DNA of 64,000 bases from Corticium candelabrum (GCF_963422355.1 NC_085093.1:3413503-3477502), one strand, 5' to 3'; numbered from the stretch's first letter, positions 40,462-60,749 are shown. Numbers and translations: made by a program. Notes: generated from the sequence alone by a model not told the origin.

Positions 40462-41282
40462 GCCAAATAGATGACGTGGTTTATGCTTCTTTGGAAAACA
40501 ACAGCAGCATAAGAGATCTTGCTCGTGTCAATACCATCTCGTCCACTCACGCTGGAGCCTGGCTCAGGGCTGCTCCCAATGAAAACTTGGGCTGGCATTT
40601 TCAAAACATGACTTCATCGCATCAATAGGATCTGGCTGGGATTACCAATATTTCCACCACATCCAAATGCCCAAAGATGTGTGTGTGGTAATATCATTGA
40701 TCAGTCTGGGAACCACGCCTTGAGCTATGGAAGTGACCCCTTGCGAACAAAACGACATGACAGTTTGAGGGATATTGTCTGGTACGTCCTCCACACCGAC
40801 AATAGTGGAGTAAAGAAGGAACAGAGAATAGGTGGCCGAGATCTTCATCGACCAGGTGACATTTATCATCCTGATTTTACCAATGGAAAACCTGCTTTCT
40901 TTGACGTAACTGTTAGAAATTCCCTCCAACCCAGCTACATCGTTGCCGCTGCAACCAGTGCAGGTGCCGCCGCATTGGCGAGCGAAATGAAAAAGATGCC
41001 TACCATGATGATATCGTCACTGCTGCTGGCAGAGAGTTCTTCCCTCTGGCTTTGGAGACCCTAGGTTATTGGACACCTTCAAGCTTGAAGACTCTAAAGA
41101 TTATCGCGTCGAAGACTACCACCTGTAATACAACATCCCTTTCTCAAGCCTTCCAGAACCTCATAGGACAATTATCTCTGAAACTCTGGTTATTTAATGC
41201 TCGTTTACTGCACGGTTGTATGCAACTGCATTCTTCTAGTGACTCTCTTTGGGACTTGCTCACTTAGTGTATAAAATAAAAA
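40462..41282 (+). mobile_element. LINE-like element, fragment E (best endonuclease-like region)
   Basis: The plus strand reads ARVNTISSTHAGAWLRAAPN, a CxCG...ALSYGSDPL block, RHDSLRDIVWYVL, then RPGDIYHPDF...PAFFDVTVRN, AGAAALASEMKK and QLSLKLWLFNARLL before the stop near 41267. The D...D-x-T spacing and the conserved histidine/cysteine block resemble a zinc motif followed by a PD-(D/E)XK-type nuclease core. At least two frame changes are present. It starts where fragment D starts, in the opposite direction. Confidence 0.75.
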
Positions 41283-41337
41283 TTTATATATATATATATA
41301 TATATATATAGATAGATAGATAGATAGATAGATAGAT
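41283..41337. repeat. (TA)n/(TAGA)n microsatellite
   Basis: TA then TAGA repeats at the 3' end of fragment E. Confidence 0.93.
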
Positions 41338-42006
41338 GAGGACTTTGAATTGATAGCAACCACATATGGAATGACATTTGACTCACACTATAATTTATTG
41401 TTTGACTCATTGCTGAATCTGATTCGTTTAACAAAAGATGACATTCTTGGGGCTAAATTAGCCATCAGCCCATCAAACTGCCAACCTCCAGAGCTTCATA
41501 GGTGGCTTGCTTGTCTCAGTGTGGCTCTGGGTTACTACCTTCTTATCAAAGTTTTATATGTTTACAAAGTGAATTAAAGCTCTCGGAATGTGATAGGCAC
41601 AGACACATGCTGTCCTGACAAATTTATTATATATCATGTGACCTTTAGGTGCGCTCATTGGTCCATTGCAGGTGTTATATCAGCGATACAACACCGAAGG
41701 TCAACTTTATAACAGCTGCAAGCACTTAGCACCTCGATAATTGAACCTTGCCTGAAGCTCGGTCAATTATCTCAGTGATAAGGCTTAAAGCCCTCACGGC
41801 TTGGAGTCTTATAACACGCCAATATCCCTACCACCCATGTTATAACTATTGAATAGTTACTACCAAAGTACCCAGAGCTGGGAAGAGGTCAATTGACTAT
41901 TCCACATATGCAATGCAATAAAATCGTGGGTAGGTTTAAACACCAGATACATGCACACCTAGTGTTTAAATAGACAAATACAGTTACTTGAATGCTTATT
42001 TGTCAC
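41338..42006. other. spacer with a possible SAP-like exon
   Basis: The plus-strand frame around 41424-41520 reads DDILGAKLAISPSNCQPPEL then HRWLACLS, reminiscent of the SAP-like motif of some transposon proteins, but it is too short to assign. The rest shows nothing. Confidence 0.25.
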
Positions 42007-45565
<3,559 letters not shown>

Positions 45566-45619
45566 TTTTCTATAATAAGAATTGAGTGACTGAAGAATCC
45601 TTTCTAGTGAGATGACACT

Positions 45620-46294
45620 TAGCCTCGAATTTCCAGACCAGAGAGCGCGCGAACTCTAGTCTGGACCAAGTCGATGCTAAAATGATTTCGAAAGTATTTA
45701 TCAAAAGCGATGGTAAATGGTGTCTAACAGCGTAGGATCGTTTTACCTAGATCAACATATCATTTGTAAATGCCATGAGATCTCACAAACAAAGAAGAGA
45801 CGTCTGCCGTGTTTGCGGCGATATCTTGGTGGACGGCATGAAACGACGACTCTTTGATTCTTCGGCAGACCGCTAGCTAGTCTAACCGCTCGACTAGCGA
45901 GACTACCGCTCGACCAGTTGTCAAAGGTGATGGTCTAGCGACGCTGCTGTGCGTGTCCTCTCACCGCAAGCTTGAAAATATTAAAGAACTGAAGCTGAAA
46001 CTAAAACTAAGATGTGTGTGTGCACAGTCTGATCATTGTTCTGGCATGCAGAGTCTTGTCATCGTTCTGGCGTGCACTTAGCCGCCCACGAGGATTTCAC
46101 ACGCGCGCAATCAGGTGCTAGTGCACTTAGCCTAACCAATTATTGCTAAGCCAATCAGAATTTACAACCGAGATTCGGATTGTAGAAGCTCATTGGCTAA
46201 AAAAAGGCCATTTCCGAAATCATTTTAGTATCGACTTGGTCTACACTAGAGTTCGCGCGCTTCGCGCGCTCTCTGGTCTGGAAGTTCGAGGCTA
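45620..46294. mobile_element. 675-bp MITE with ~75-bp inverted ends, duplicate
   Basis: Copy of 27870-28544 in block 2, with the same GATGACACT target duplicates; one substitution near its left arm (GATACTAA versus GATGCTAA). Confidence 0.9.
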
Positions 46295-46385
46295 GATGAC
46301 ACTGTAAATTTCAAACCTTGGCGCCTAGCTAACAAGATTAGTACGCATGTTCAAAATATCTAACGTGCGCCAGATTGAACAAACA

Positions 46386-46393
46386 CTATAAAG
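46386..46393 (+). promoter_or_regulatory. TATA box of EnSpm transposase copy 2
   Basis: CTATAAAG, identical context to 28636-28643. Confidence 0.5.
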
Positions 46394-46513
46394 GGTCAGC
46401 GTATGCTACTCTAAAATTTCTTAGTACAGTAGTAGCAGTCGTTGTGTGGTGGCTAAAGGCATCGGTTGCTGTTTCTACTAAACTTCACGTCTACGTGTGA
46501 GCGTGGCACATCT

Positions 46514-50362
<3,849 letters not shown>

Positions 50363-50812
50363 TGTTGTATTTGTACATCGTATAGACTTATTAATTAACT
50401 ATTATTGTAATTGGAAATTGTAGACATTTGTAATATTCTAACCCTAGCTACTGACTTTCATTTGGACCAATCGTGACACCACCGAGAAGTACATGCACAT
50501 GTAATTGTGAAGCAGTAACGTAAACCCTCCTTTTGGATGCCCATCATGGGCTAGCTCAGAATGTGCACGGTCTTAGAACTCGTGATGTTTAGCGTTCTGA
50601 ATCTAATCGTACTTACCGAAAACCAGTCGTCGTAGAGTGTCTCTAACCTTGATGACTGATTTGAGATCTCCTCATGCACCTTGAGTTGAGAATCTAGCAC
50701 GTATACGGTAATTAGCCCACGAACGCTTCCGAGTCACTTCTAATGTCTTTAGAATCTAAAACCTACTGTAATTACCCGATGCGTGAAACGCTAGGGATAG
50801 TTACATACGTCC

Positions 50813-51339
50813 CAGATATCGGATTTGCACGTCTACGACAATATTCTCTAAAATCCTAGGTCTGATTGTAGAGGCACTTTTCCCTCTGATATATATCAGA
50901 GGTTCTCCTGGCTCTAGACTATCTATTCTACAATCATACGTTTGATTGTAGATTCACTTTCAATCGTCTTGAAAATCTAACACCTAATTATACAATGGTA
51001 TCTATAAATCAGATAGGTATGATTACTAACACTCAGTAAACCAGACATCAGATTTGCACGTCTACCACAATATTCTCTAAAATCTTAGGTTTGATTGTAG
51101 AGACACTTTTTTCTCTGATATATATCAGAGGTTCTCCTGGCTCTACACTACAATCTACTCTACAATCATATGTTTGATTGTGTAGTCACTTTCAATCATT
51201 TTGAAAATCTAACACCTAATTACGATGGTCTCTATAATCAGACGGGTATGATTACTAACACTCAGCAAACCAGATATCAGATTTGCACGTCTACAACAAT
51301 ATTCTCTAAAATCCTAGGCCTGATTGTAGAGGCACTTTT
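50813..51339. repeat. 229-bp tandem repeat with palindromes, duplicate
   Basis: Same 2.3-unit array as 33057-33583, with CTCTGATATATATCAGAG palindromes. Confidence 0.8.
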
Positions 51340-51818
51340 TCCGGTGCCAGCAAAGAATAATGGACAAAGTATTCTGTTGGGAGAACTCCACGTAAGACAG
51401 GCAATGACCAATGGAATAGCCAGGAGCGAAGCTCACTAGCTGTACAATGTACTGATTTGATGTCAGCCTCAACAAAATTTTAAAGAAGTACCTACCTTTC
51501 CAAGTATAGAATTCCTTCATAGTAGCCAGATCCTTCCCCACCCTCACACTTCCGGCGAGAAAGGGGAAAGGTCTTACTGTTCGAGGTCGTCGGACAGAAA
51601 CGTACCCCACGCCATGCATACATTTAAAGGCGAATGAGTGAAAACGTTGCAGGATACCTCCAAACATACTAAATATACTTTTAGGACTCACTCACGTGGA
51701 TACTTAGTACAGGGGCGGATACAGCGACGAGCTTGCTCACAAAGCGGTTGCATGCACGCATATCTGCGTGGTAGGTATATATAGCCGCATATAATAAACG
51801 CATCCTTAAACATTAAAT

Positions 51819-51824
51819 TTTATT
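51819..51824 (-). terminator. polyadenylation signal of VWA copy 4
   Basis: AATAAA on the minus strand, 157 bp beyond the stop. Confidence 0.6.
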
Positions 51825-51980
51825 GTCTAGAAATCTGACTCTGTTATAACGACAATATCACTATAGTATCCAACAATAAAGTTGAACTTGAACTGCTAAA
51901 CAGAAATTTCAACAACTAACAAAACAACAGAAATTTGGTTCGACACGATAATCGACGTCCTCTAGATCCACGTTTGTTCT

Positions 51981-53209
51981 TCATTTCTTGAAGGCCGACG
52001 ACGAGCACGAGTTGGTGTTCGCTTGAGCATCTGCGGCGACCACTTGAACTCCTTGTGAGAACTCGGCGAACGAGGAGTAAGTCAAAAATGGAAGAATTTT
52101 GTTCAAGTCGCTGGCGTGATTGAGATTTTTCACGTTTTGGAACGATATTCCGCTGCCGATGCCGAGGGCAAAGACGTCGACTTGATCGCTACCCGGTCGC
52201 TCGTGCAAGCTCTCTGCCACGTCTTTGGGGTCTTGTCCGCCGTTGTGGTTACCGTCTGTCAGTACCATGAGTTTTTTCTTACTGTGTCGTCTCATACCAT
52301 GACTGGCGCTGAAAATGTTGTCACGGACGTGCTCGAGAGCCGAACGTGTCGCGGTGCCGCCGTTCGTGTAGTGTGTAGTCAGGATGCTGTCGATTATGTC
52401 TTGGCGATTGTGGTGGTTTGCTGCCGAGTAGGCCAAGTCGAACACGGTGACGGGAGAAGATGCGAACGTCACCACGGCCACTCTGATCTGTGGAGAACCA
52501 CATTTGAAGTCATTGCAAGTGTTTTCGATCAACGTGGCTACGTCCTCGACGGATTTGTAGAAGTTTGGGCTGCCAACGCTGCCAGAGGCATCGATAAGAA
52601 TGGCGAGGTCGATGGCGTCGTTGTAGTAGCATTCTTGACGTTTTGCTCTTACGGGGAGTGCCGTCGTCGGCTCTACCGTCGCAGCAGCAGCCGATGGTTG
52701 TACGACTGGAGGTGGTGGTGGCCCAAAGCTTCCAAATATGCGAGTTAGAGCAGCAGCCTTTTCTTTTGTAGTAGGTGGACCTGCGATGTCGAATAAATTG
52801 TATGCAACTATGTTATTTTGAAATCTCTAGAGATAGTTTAATACTCACATCGGTATTCTTCTTCTGTTTGGACGATTACTTTTGAACGACATTCAGACAG
52901 AATAGTCGAAAGATTCGTTGTTCTTTCGTACGTCTGCAGTCTTACGCCGGGACAAGCGCTAGCGGCGGTGCTATTGAGCGAGCCGTCGACTTCTATACCA
53001 TTGTATGCCCAATCTCCCAACTTGACTTGTGTCGGACACGTGACACCAAACAGACTCTTGCACACGAGTCGTAAAACCGGTGGCGGGTTCTCGCAGAGAG
53101 GTTTCAAAAAGTCTCCGTCTATATTGATCGGTACGGCATAACTCGGATTTGTCTGCAGAACGAAGAAGACAGAAACGAGAGAGAGGATCTGTACACGCAG
53201 AGTCATCAT
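51981..53209 (-). CDS. secreted VWA-domain protein, copy 4 (intact)
   Basis: Exons 52849-53209 and 51981-52780 around a 68-bp intron encode a 386-residue protein that I find identical to copy 3: signal peptide, six-cysteine domain, RAKR site and VWA with full MIDAS. It lies at the right end of duplicated block 2, as copy 3 does in block 1. Identity down to the flanks means it arose with the block, or that both are the same locus assembled twice. Confidence 0.87.
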
Positions 53210-53280
53210 CTTCACAGAGAGCGATCGACTCGAGCTGATCAAACCGTCGACGAGTAATGACTTTCGAGCTGCTTTGTTAT

Positions 53281-53290
53281 CTTTATATAG
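53281..53290 (-). promoter_or_regulatory. TATA box of VWA copy 4
   Basis: CTATATAAAG on the minus strand, 72-81 bp above the ATG. Confidence 0.75.
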
Positions 53291-53671
53291 TGAAGGCTCA
53301 TCACAACAGCGGGAACCTCGTAATTGCATGCAAACCACACAAAAATCTAGACAGGAAACTGGAAATCGCGACACAAACACCGTCGCCTTCTCCAGAACTA
53401 CAATGCATGCGGTAGGGAAGGTGGGAGAAACCGCTATTGTGTTCTGGATCACAGACAATCGTCGTCTACGTTTCCTCTTTTCAAATCAAAAATATCTTGT
53501 TCGAGGGTTGCAGATCAGGATTTGCCTTTCTAGCTTGTTATTCCTATCGATAGTTTGGTTGTTAATTATTTGTTGTCATTTGTAAATTGTGAAGAATTGT
53601 GTGTTTTAGCTATAGATATACATGCACATATACAAAACTTGTGTGTAGCTCGATGGTTTTCGTCTACATCG

Positions 53672-53679
53672 TGACGTCA
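53672..53679. promoter_or_regulatory. CRE/ATF-type palindrome upstream of VWA copy 4
   Basis: TGACGTCA in the same context as 35916-35923. Confidence 0.5.
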
Positions 53680-53842
53680 GCAATCTGACCACTTCCTTCG
53701 GATATGTTGTAGACTTGAATGGCCGTGGGACGCGTAGGCGCGTATATACAGTGTTATACACCCACACCCGCCCGCCCGCCTGCCTCTTCTCTCTCATGCA
53801 CAGGATACGTGGCATCTAGACTATATCTTTTAATCTAACAAT

Positions 53843-55140
53843 ATCTAGAGAACGACGGCTGACACACACGTGCATGCTGTGTCACAGCTTGCTTGGACTG
53901 ATTCGACGAAACAACAGACACTGCGCTGACTGCTTTGTAACCTCGATGATAATGATAGGCAGAACGATGCCGGAAGAGAATTCGAAACGGAATTTCACCT
54001 AGAAAACGCTTTGTCTGGAATTCTTTTGTATACAGGTCGACTACTAATCTCAAATTGCTTGACTATTCTTCTCGTTTTGCACGCTGCGATATTGGTGCCC
54101 GTTCTGTAGTGAAGTAAAAAGACTGACTGGGTCTCCACTAACGCTGCTAGACTAGTTTTTATTTTTAGTATGTTCACTTTGTCTTGAACTTGTTCAGTTC
54201 TTTCGCTATACAACTTTCGCTATACTGGTGCATGCAGAGAGCTCTAGTCTAGACATCTAGGGCTCAAGTAAACGGGTCTAACGGCCACGTATTGGTAAAG
54301 CGTCTGCCATATTAGTATTCGCTCTACAATAGCCCTATTCTCCCACCCACTCTCAAACGATGCCACTCACAAGTCGGCAAGTTCCCGGATAAGGGTGTAA
54401 AGTATAGCTAGAGATGGCTTCCATCCTAAACATGTTTATAGTTCTAAATGTAGACTATAGATTATATATACATGTATATACCGGATATAAGACGTTGGTT
54501 TTAATTTGTCGGCTGTTTCTTCTTCCTTTTCTGTTCATTTTCTTTCATTGAATTGATTCTACTTTCGATTTTTGTTGTTTGACCTCTTGTCGCTCCTATG
54601 TTTTGCTGAGGGCCCTTTTAAGGGCTAGCCGTTGACTTTTGTCATGGGTGCATGGATTAATTGACGACTGTTGTTTTTGCTGATCGTAGTACCTGCTCCT
54701 AAGTATTGTCTTGGGCGCGACTCCAGTGCCCCGCAACCCTAGGTTGCACGTGAAGTTTTGTGAGATAGGGTAGGTACCGGTGTCCATATGATTGTGGACA
54801 CACCTCTGTAATTTGACTTACGATCGCTGTTTTCTTCGGTAGCCTGCGACGGAGAGACGGGGAAACATGTCAGCCTTACGCATCAATGTCTAGGCTTTGG
54901 AACGATACATGTACGATTTGAATCGCACAACGTCTGCTAGCGCACTAGCCAGACATACGGGCCAAGGTCTGAATAGAGCCCGGATGCGGTGTGTCCTAAT
55001 TGCGGACAATTTTTTTCTCCGCTGCAAAGAGCGACCGAGTCCGGGTAACAGGTGAACCTGGTAGGTGAATGGTTTCCTCACATGCTTATATTTTGGGCCG
55101 CGATCAAAACCGTGTAATGTGCTGTATCGCCTTCGGACTA
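53843..55140. other. unique spacer, no gene recognised
   Basis: A 63-codon minus-strand frame (54596-54787) and another at 54890-55081 have no recognisable domain. A small hairpin AGGGCCCTTTTAAGGGCT lies at 54608-54625. Confidence 0.4.
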
Positions 55141-55806
55141 GGATGGCGTCGTGTCATTCAAATTTTGTGGAAATCGAGCCTTCTTTCGTCGAGCCAATGT
55201 AGGATACGATCAATTGTGTGTAGAAGAACGTGTCAAGTCAAAGCTGTGGTAACAGTAGTTGTAGCATTTTTCTGCTTTGCTCGTGGAGCTGATTATTGAT
55301 ATCAGACAAGGCAGTTTGACCTTCCACCTATCTTATTTGAGTTTGTACGTTCACATTTTATGCCTTATTGTTGCCAGATCTAGTAGCAGTGAAGACAGTT
55401 AGATTTTAACTGGATTATACTGATGTCGCTGCTAGACCAGAAGGGTTGATCTTTCATCTATTTTTATTTAACTTTGTAGGTTCATATCTTATTTTTATAG
55501 CTTATTGTAGCCAGATGTAGTAGCAGTGAAGACAGTTTATTGTAACGAGATTACTGATGTTATATGTAGTATGGGTGAAATTAATCAGATATTTACTTGA
55601 CTACAATGGCACGTTTCCCTGCATGCACATGACACTTCTTTATAACGCTACAGCCAATGTGATTAGGCTCAGAATTTTACCAACATACTTGAGAATTGCT
55701 TAGCCAACGTGAGAGCACCTTCATGATCCAGCAAAAGAGTGATTTGCACATCCGAAACCCGTGCACGTGATGGGAGGAGCTTGTATGTGCAAACCGTTTC
55801 GAATAT

Positions 55807-57454
55807 GTCGTTCAGCACTGTCGAATTCCGTGAATTCTGCAAGCAGCTCCGCTATCTAGTTAGCCGCAGAGCAAGTTCAGTTGGGGAAGATGACCTACTG
55901 TGAAGCTGCTGCCGCCTACAAAGTGCGTATAAGCACAATCCACAAACGAGCACACAAGGTGGTCTCTGATTCTGCTGGAGGTCCACGAGTTCTAAGCGTG
56001 CTAGAAGAGACCGTTGTAGTTTGTTGTTGTCTGGTTTTGGCGAGCTTTGGATCCTGCAAACAGGGCTATTGTAGGGAACGTCATCTTACATTATCTGCAA
56101 CAGTGTGAGAGGAGCAGTCCTTTCAACGGCATACCAGGTCGGAAGTGGTGGTCTGGTTTCCTAAAACGGTGGAGTGAGTTAGCAGAGAAAAACCAGGACA
56201 TTTAACTGTGCAACGAGCTGTTTCTGCCACTCCTGCTGTTATCGATAAAAATTTTTTGCTCAACTGACAGACGTCTCGACAAGAGAAGGTTTAGTGGGAA
56301 AGAGTTACCGTGAGGTGGCACGTAGAATGTGGAACTGTGATGAAACAGGCCTGTGTACATCTGTTGTTTCTAAGAAGTAAACTGCAGGAAAGGAGACAGA
56401 ATTGTGAACGAAATCGGGAGTGGATCTGGAAGAGATCATATCACTGTTTAGCTTGTGGCTCTGCAATAGGAGAAGTAATGCCCTCCTTTATATCGTCTTT
56501 AAAGGACAAACGTTCAACAAAGAATGGACAGTGTGTGGTCTTAAAAATGCTCGATTCACAGTGAGCAATTCTGACTGGATGAAAGAAACTCAATTTGCAG
56601 AATGGTTTAGTTTTATGTTCCTGCCCCTTACCTCTGAGTTGCGTGAGAGTGGTGTCATTGTCCTGTTTTTCGATGAACATGGATCACACATATCGGTTGA
56701 TATAGTGACTAGAGCAAGATGTGAGAATGTCATTCTCCACTGTTTACCACCTCATACCGCACACTTACTTCAGCCTCTAGATGTGAGTATTTTCGGAGCA
56801 GTCAAAAAGAGTTGGGCTAGAATTCTGAAAGAGTTCAAAATTGCTTACTGTGGTGCAACAGTCTGCAAGCATAATTTCTCCTCTCTTCTAAGTCAGCTGT
56901 GGCAAGAAAAGATGAAACCTGAATACCTGGTCAGTGGCTTTAGAGCAACTGGGCTTTATCCTCTCGATAGAGCAGTCATTAAAAAAGAGAGACTCCAAAC
57001 GGCTGTTCTTTTCCAGTCTAGAGAATGTTTACATCAGGAATGCACCACAGCAACTCCTATTGCAACAAAAGTGACAACTGTCTTTGCTGAGTATTTTCAG
57101 GCCAAACATGTTGCCAAAAATCAACTGATAGAATCAAACCACAGTACTATGGCCAGTCTATTTCAACAGATGATGCCCTGCAAATGCTTGAGCAACGCAA
57201 GAAACAGCGAAATTTAAAGAAAGAGAGGAAAGAGCAATCAAAAACCAGGAGGAAAACAACTAAACGTACTACAGCAAAGAAAGCAAAATACAACGAGGCA
57301 GAAAGCATTTGTTAGGGTTGTAACAAGGACGATGCAACTGATGTCTTAAAAGACCAGCAGGACTGGATTGGATGTGACAACACTGGGTGTTGGCGCTGTC
57401 GGCACTACTTGTGTGCAGGCTTGGCTGAACTTCCAGACCCAAATGATTTTTGAA
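55807..57454 (+). pseudogene. pogo/Tigger transposase with C-terminal PHD-like finger, broken
   Basis: Order of blocks: psq-type helix-turn-helix (GKMTYCEAAAAYKVRISTIH, 55885 on), CENP-B-like DNA-binding part (GIPGRKWWSGFLKRWSELAE), DDE catalytic domain with WNCDETG, FFDEHGSHISV and LPPHTAHLLQPLDVSIFG, then GFRATGLYPLDR, a lysine-rich stretch and a PHD-like finger (WIGCDNTGCWRC, HYLCAGL). The DDE half (56420-57217) is one open frame of 265 codons; the N-terminal half is split over several frames and the finger contains a TAG. The protein would cut and move its own element at TA sites. Confidence 0.8.
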
Positions 57455-57727
57455 TCTACCTTAGTTGTCTAAAGGTTGCTTAAACTTCTTCCTCACTCAA
57501 CCAAAGTTTGCTGTTGCTACGCGGTACCAGACCAAAATATTGTATTCTAAAAATACCCGATCCTTGTTTGCAGTTAATATTCAAGGATATCACAGTGGGT
57601 TATTACCACATTTCTATACTATAAATAGTATTGCCAATAGTCGTTTTGTTTAACAATTGCTGTAACTTGTATGGTTCCAAGTACCGTTTCAAAACTTATT
57701 TATTGCTGCATACGTCTGATGCAGTTT

Positions 57728-57735
<8 letters not shown>

Positions 57736-57771
<36 letters not shown>
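57736..57771. repeat. (TC)n microsatellite
   Basis: About 36 bp of TC within the pogo element. Confidence 0.95.
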
Positions 57772-57776
<5 letters not shown>

Positions 57777-58275
57777 GTCCACCCTACAAGAGAATTGCGT
57801 ATGTAGCTAACGCACGCTAAAGGCAAGAACACCTACCTTCCGCCAGGTCGTGAGGATCTTCTGGGTTTGGCAAAGAAATCGCCAAGCACTCTGGTAGAAT
57901 TTTAATTAAGCCTGAGCACGTTGGACTAGCATGGTAAGTGATCTTGCGCGAGGAGCAAAAAGCAGCTCAAGTCAGGTCAAAACACGAATATCTTCACCAC
58001 TGCTACACCAGTCGTTCAGTTAAATGTAATTGTATTCACAGCTAACAGACCTGGCGACAATAAGGCATAACATGAGAACGTACAAACTCAAATTAGGCTA
58101 GTGGAAGGTCAAACTACCTTGTCTGATATCAACAATTTGCTCCACGAGCAAAGCAAAAAGATGCTACAACCACAGCTTTGATTCGATACATTCTTTTACA
58201 CACAATTGATCGTATCCTACATTGGCTCGACGACAGGAGGCTCGGTTTCCACAAAATTTGAACGACACGACGCCA

Positions 58276-58636
58276 GGTCCGGTTAGAGATAACGACTCAG
58301 TGCTAACGTGTGTGCTTCGCGCACTTGGCGCAAAAGAGAATGTTGCAAAAATGTCATTTGGAGCATCCAGTTGTACGGTACAGTAGTCTTCCGTAGCCAG
58401 ATCCCTTCCCGCCCTCACACTTCCAGCGAGAAGGGGTAAAGGTCTTACTGTTCGAAGTCGTTGGACAGAAACGTACACCATGCATACATTTAGAGGTGAA
58501 TGAGTGAAAAACGTTGCAGGATACCCCAAACATACTAAATATACTTTTAGGACTCATTTTCATGTGGATACTTAGTACAGGGCGGATACAGCGACGAGCT
58601 TGCTCACAAAGCGGTCGCATGCACGCATATCTGCGT

Positions 58637-58685
<49 letters not shown>

Positions 58686-58881
58686 CCGCATATAATGAAC
58701 TCATTCTTAAACATTAAATTTTATTGTCTAGAAATCTGACTCTGTTATAGCGACAATATCACTATAGTATCCAACAATAAAGTTGAACTTGAACTGCTAA
58801 ACAGAAATTTCAACAACTAACAAAACAACAGAAATTTGATTCAACATGATAATCGACGTCCTCTAGACACACGTTTGTTCT
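58276..58881 (-). other. 3' flank of VWA copy 5
   Basis: Homologous to 24445-25028 and partly to 33765-34224: includes GTGCTAACGTGTG, CGCACTTGGCGCAAAAGAGA and the AATAAA signal (minus strand, 58720-58725). A (TA)n tract at 58639-58683 is expanded relative to the other copies. Confidence 0.7.
58639..58684. repeat. (TA)n microsatellite
   Basis: About 45 bp in the VWA 3' flank. The sister copies have only TATATATA here, so this shows expansion in place. Confidence 0.9.
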
Positions 58882-60113
58882 TCATTTCTTGAAGGTCGTC
58901 GATGAACATGCGTTGGTGTTCGCTTGAGCATCTGCGGCAACCACTTGAACTCCTTGTGAGAACTCGGCGAACGAGGAGTAAGCCAAAAATGGAAGAATTT
59001 TGTTCAAGTCGCTGACGTGATTAAGATTTCTCAAGTTTTGGAACGATATTCCGGTGCCGAGGCTGAATGCAAAGACGTCAACTTGATCGCTACCCGGTCG
59101 CTCGTGCAAGCTCCTTGCCACGTCTTTGGGGTCTTGTCCGCCGTTGTGGTTACCGTCTGTCAGTACCATGAGTTTTTTCTTACTGTGTCGTCTCATACCA
59201 TGACTGGCGCTGAAAATGTTGTCACGGACGTGCTCGAGAGCCGAACGTGTTGCGGTGCCGCCGCTTGTGTAGTGTGTTGTCAGGATGCTGTCGATTATGT
59301 CTTGGCGACTGTCGTGGTTTGCTGCCGAGTAGGCCAAGTCGAACACGGTGACGGGAGAAGATGCGAACGTCACCACGGCCACTCTGATCTGTGGAGAACC
59401 ACATTTGAAGTCATTGCAAGTGTTTTCGATCAACGTGGCTACGTCCTCGACGGATTTGTAGAAGTTTGAGCTGCCAACGCTGCCAGAGGCATCGATAAGA
59501 ATGGCGAGGTCGATGGCGTCGTTGTAGTAGCATTCTTGTCGTTTTGCTCTTACGGGGAGTGCCGTCGTCGGCTCTACCGTCGCAGCAGCAGCCGATGGTT
59601 GTACAACTAGAGGGGGTGGCGGTGGCCCAAAGCTTCCAAATATGCGAGTTAGAGCAGCAGCCTTTTCTTTTGTAGTAGGTGGACCTGCAATGTCGAATAA
59701 ATTGTATGCAACTATGTTATTTTGAAATCTCTAGAGATAGTTTAATACTCACATCGGTATTCTTCTTCTGTTTGGACGATTACTTTTGAACGACATTCAG
59801 ACAGAATAGTCGAAAGATTCGTTGTTCTTTCGTACGTCTGCAGTCTTACGCCGGGACAAGCGCTAGCGGCGGTGCTATTGAGCGAGTTGTCGACTTCTGT
59901 ACCATTGTATGTCCAATCTCCGAACTTGACTTGTGTCGGACACGTGACACCAAACAGACTCTTGCACACAAGTTGTAAAACCGGTGGCGGGTTTTCGCAG
60001 AGAGGTTTCAAAAAGTCTTCGTCTACATTGATCGGTACAGCATAACTCGGATTTGTCTGCAGAACGAAGAAGACAGAAACGAGAGAGACGATTTGTACAC
60101 GTAGAGTCATCAT
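58882..60113 (-). CDS. secreted VWA-domain protein, copy 5 (intact)
   Basis: Exons 59753-60113 and 58882-59684 around a 68-bp intron encode 387 residues, one more than copies 3/4 because of an extra glycine-type codon in the proline/glycine linker. Signal peptide, six N-terminal cysteines, RAKR site and VWA metal site (DASGS, VLTDG) are kept. It differs from copies 3/4 at a modest number of residues, mostly near the C-terminus (FSLGTGISFQNLRNL), so it is an independent, older duplicate. The ATG at 60113 is preceded by a TATA box. Confidence 0.88.
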
Positions 60114-60184
60114 CTTCACAAAGGGCAGTTGACTCGAGCTGATCAAACCGTCGACAAGTAATGACTTTTCGTGCTGCTGTGTTA

Positions 60185-60194
60185 TCTCTATATA
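60185..60194 (-). promoter_or_regulatory. TATA box of VWA copy 5
   Basis: The minus strand reads CTATATAGAG, 72-81 bp above the ATG. Confidence 0.7.
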
Positions 60195-60666
60195 GTGAAG
60201 GCTCGTGAGTGAGATCATCACAACGACATGAAAGTTCAAATTCGTCGTTGCACACAAAACCACGCAAATTAAATATTCGATCTCGTCATCGCATGCAAAA
60301 CCAGTACACTTTACCATGCAGAGTCTGAGACCATCATCCTACGATGTCTGCGTCAAACCCCAAAGTTCCTTTTATCACCTGCTAGTCTTGCAGGTCAGGA
60401 TTACCCATATCTCTAGATATTCCTATCGATAATTGGCTTTCTATGTCGTTGTTAATTCGTAAATTGTAAAGAAATTCGTTTACCGTGTATTTTAGCTATA
60501 GAAGTCGTGTGTAGTCTACAGTGGAGAAAGATGCACGTGTGAGATTTGGTGACCGCATGTCTACGGTCTAGATATTGCGGGTGCAGACGGAACGCCCTGC
60601 CAATGACCTCACAGTTAGAGTTGTGGAGCAGTACAGTAGTAGCTCGATTGTCTCTGCTACACATCG

Positions 60667-60674
60667 TGACGTCA
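60667..60674. promoter_or_regulatory. CRE/ATF-type palindrome upstream of VWA copy 5
   Basis: TGACGTCA in CATCGTGACGTCAGCAAT, kept although the surrounding upstream sequence has diverged from copies 3 and 4. Confidence 0.5.
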
Positions 60675-60749
60675 GCAATTTTTCACTTCCACTTTCTCTA
60701 GAAGCACAAGGATACGTTCTCTAGCTTTGAATGGCCGTGGGTCGCTGAT

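Larger units (their letters stand above)
55141..58275 (+). mobile_element. pogo/Tigger-type DNA transposon with long inverted ends
   Basis: About 250 bp at 55141-55410 recurs inverted at 58020-58275 (for example GGCGTCGTGTC, TTCAAATTTTGTGGAAA, GATATCAGACAAGG and GTTTGACCTTCCAC in both). The repeats enclose a pogo-type transposase gene in the plus direction. Comparison with the 3' flank of VWA copy 2 puts the right end close to 58275. Target duplicates are not clear. Confidence 0.75.

Noticed and set aside
54596-55081. Minus-strand frames of 63 codons each
   Set aside because: No domain, no splice context and no second copy; probably chance.
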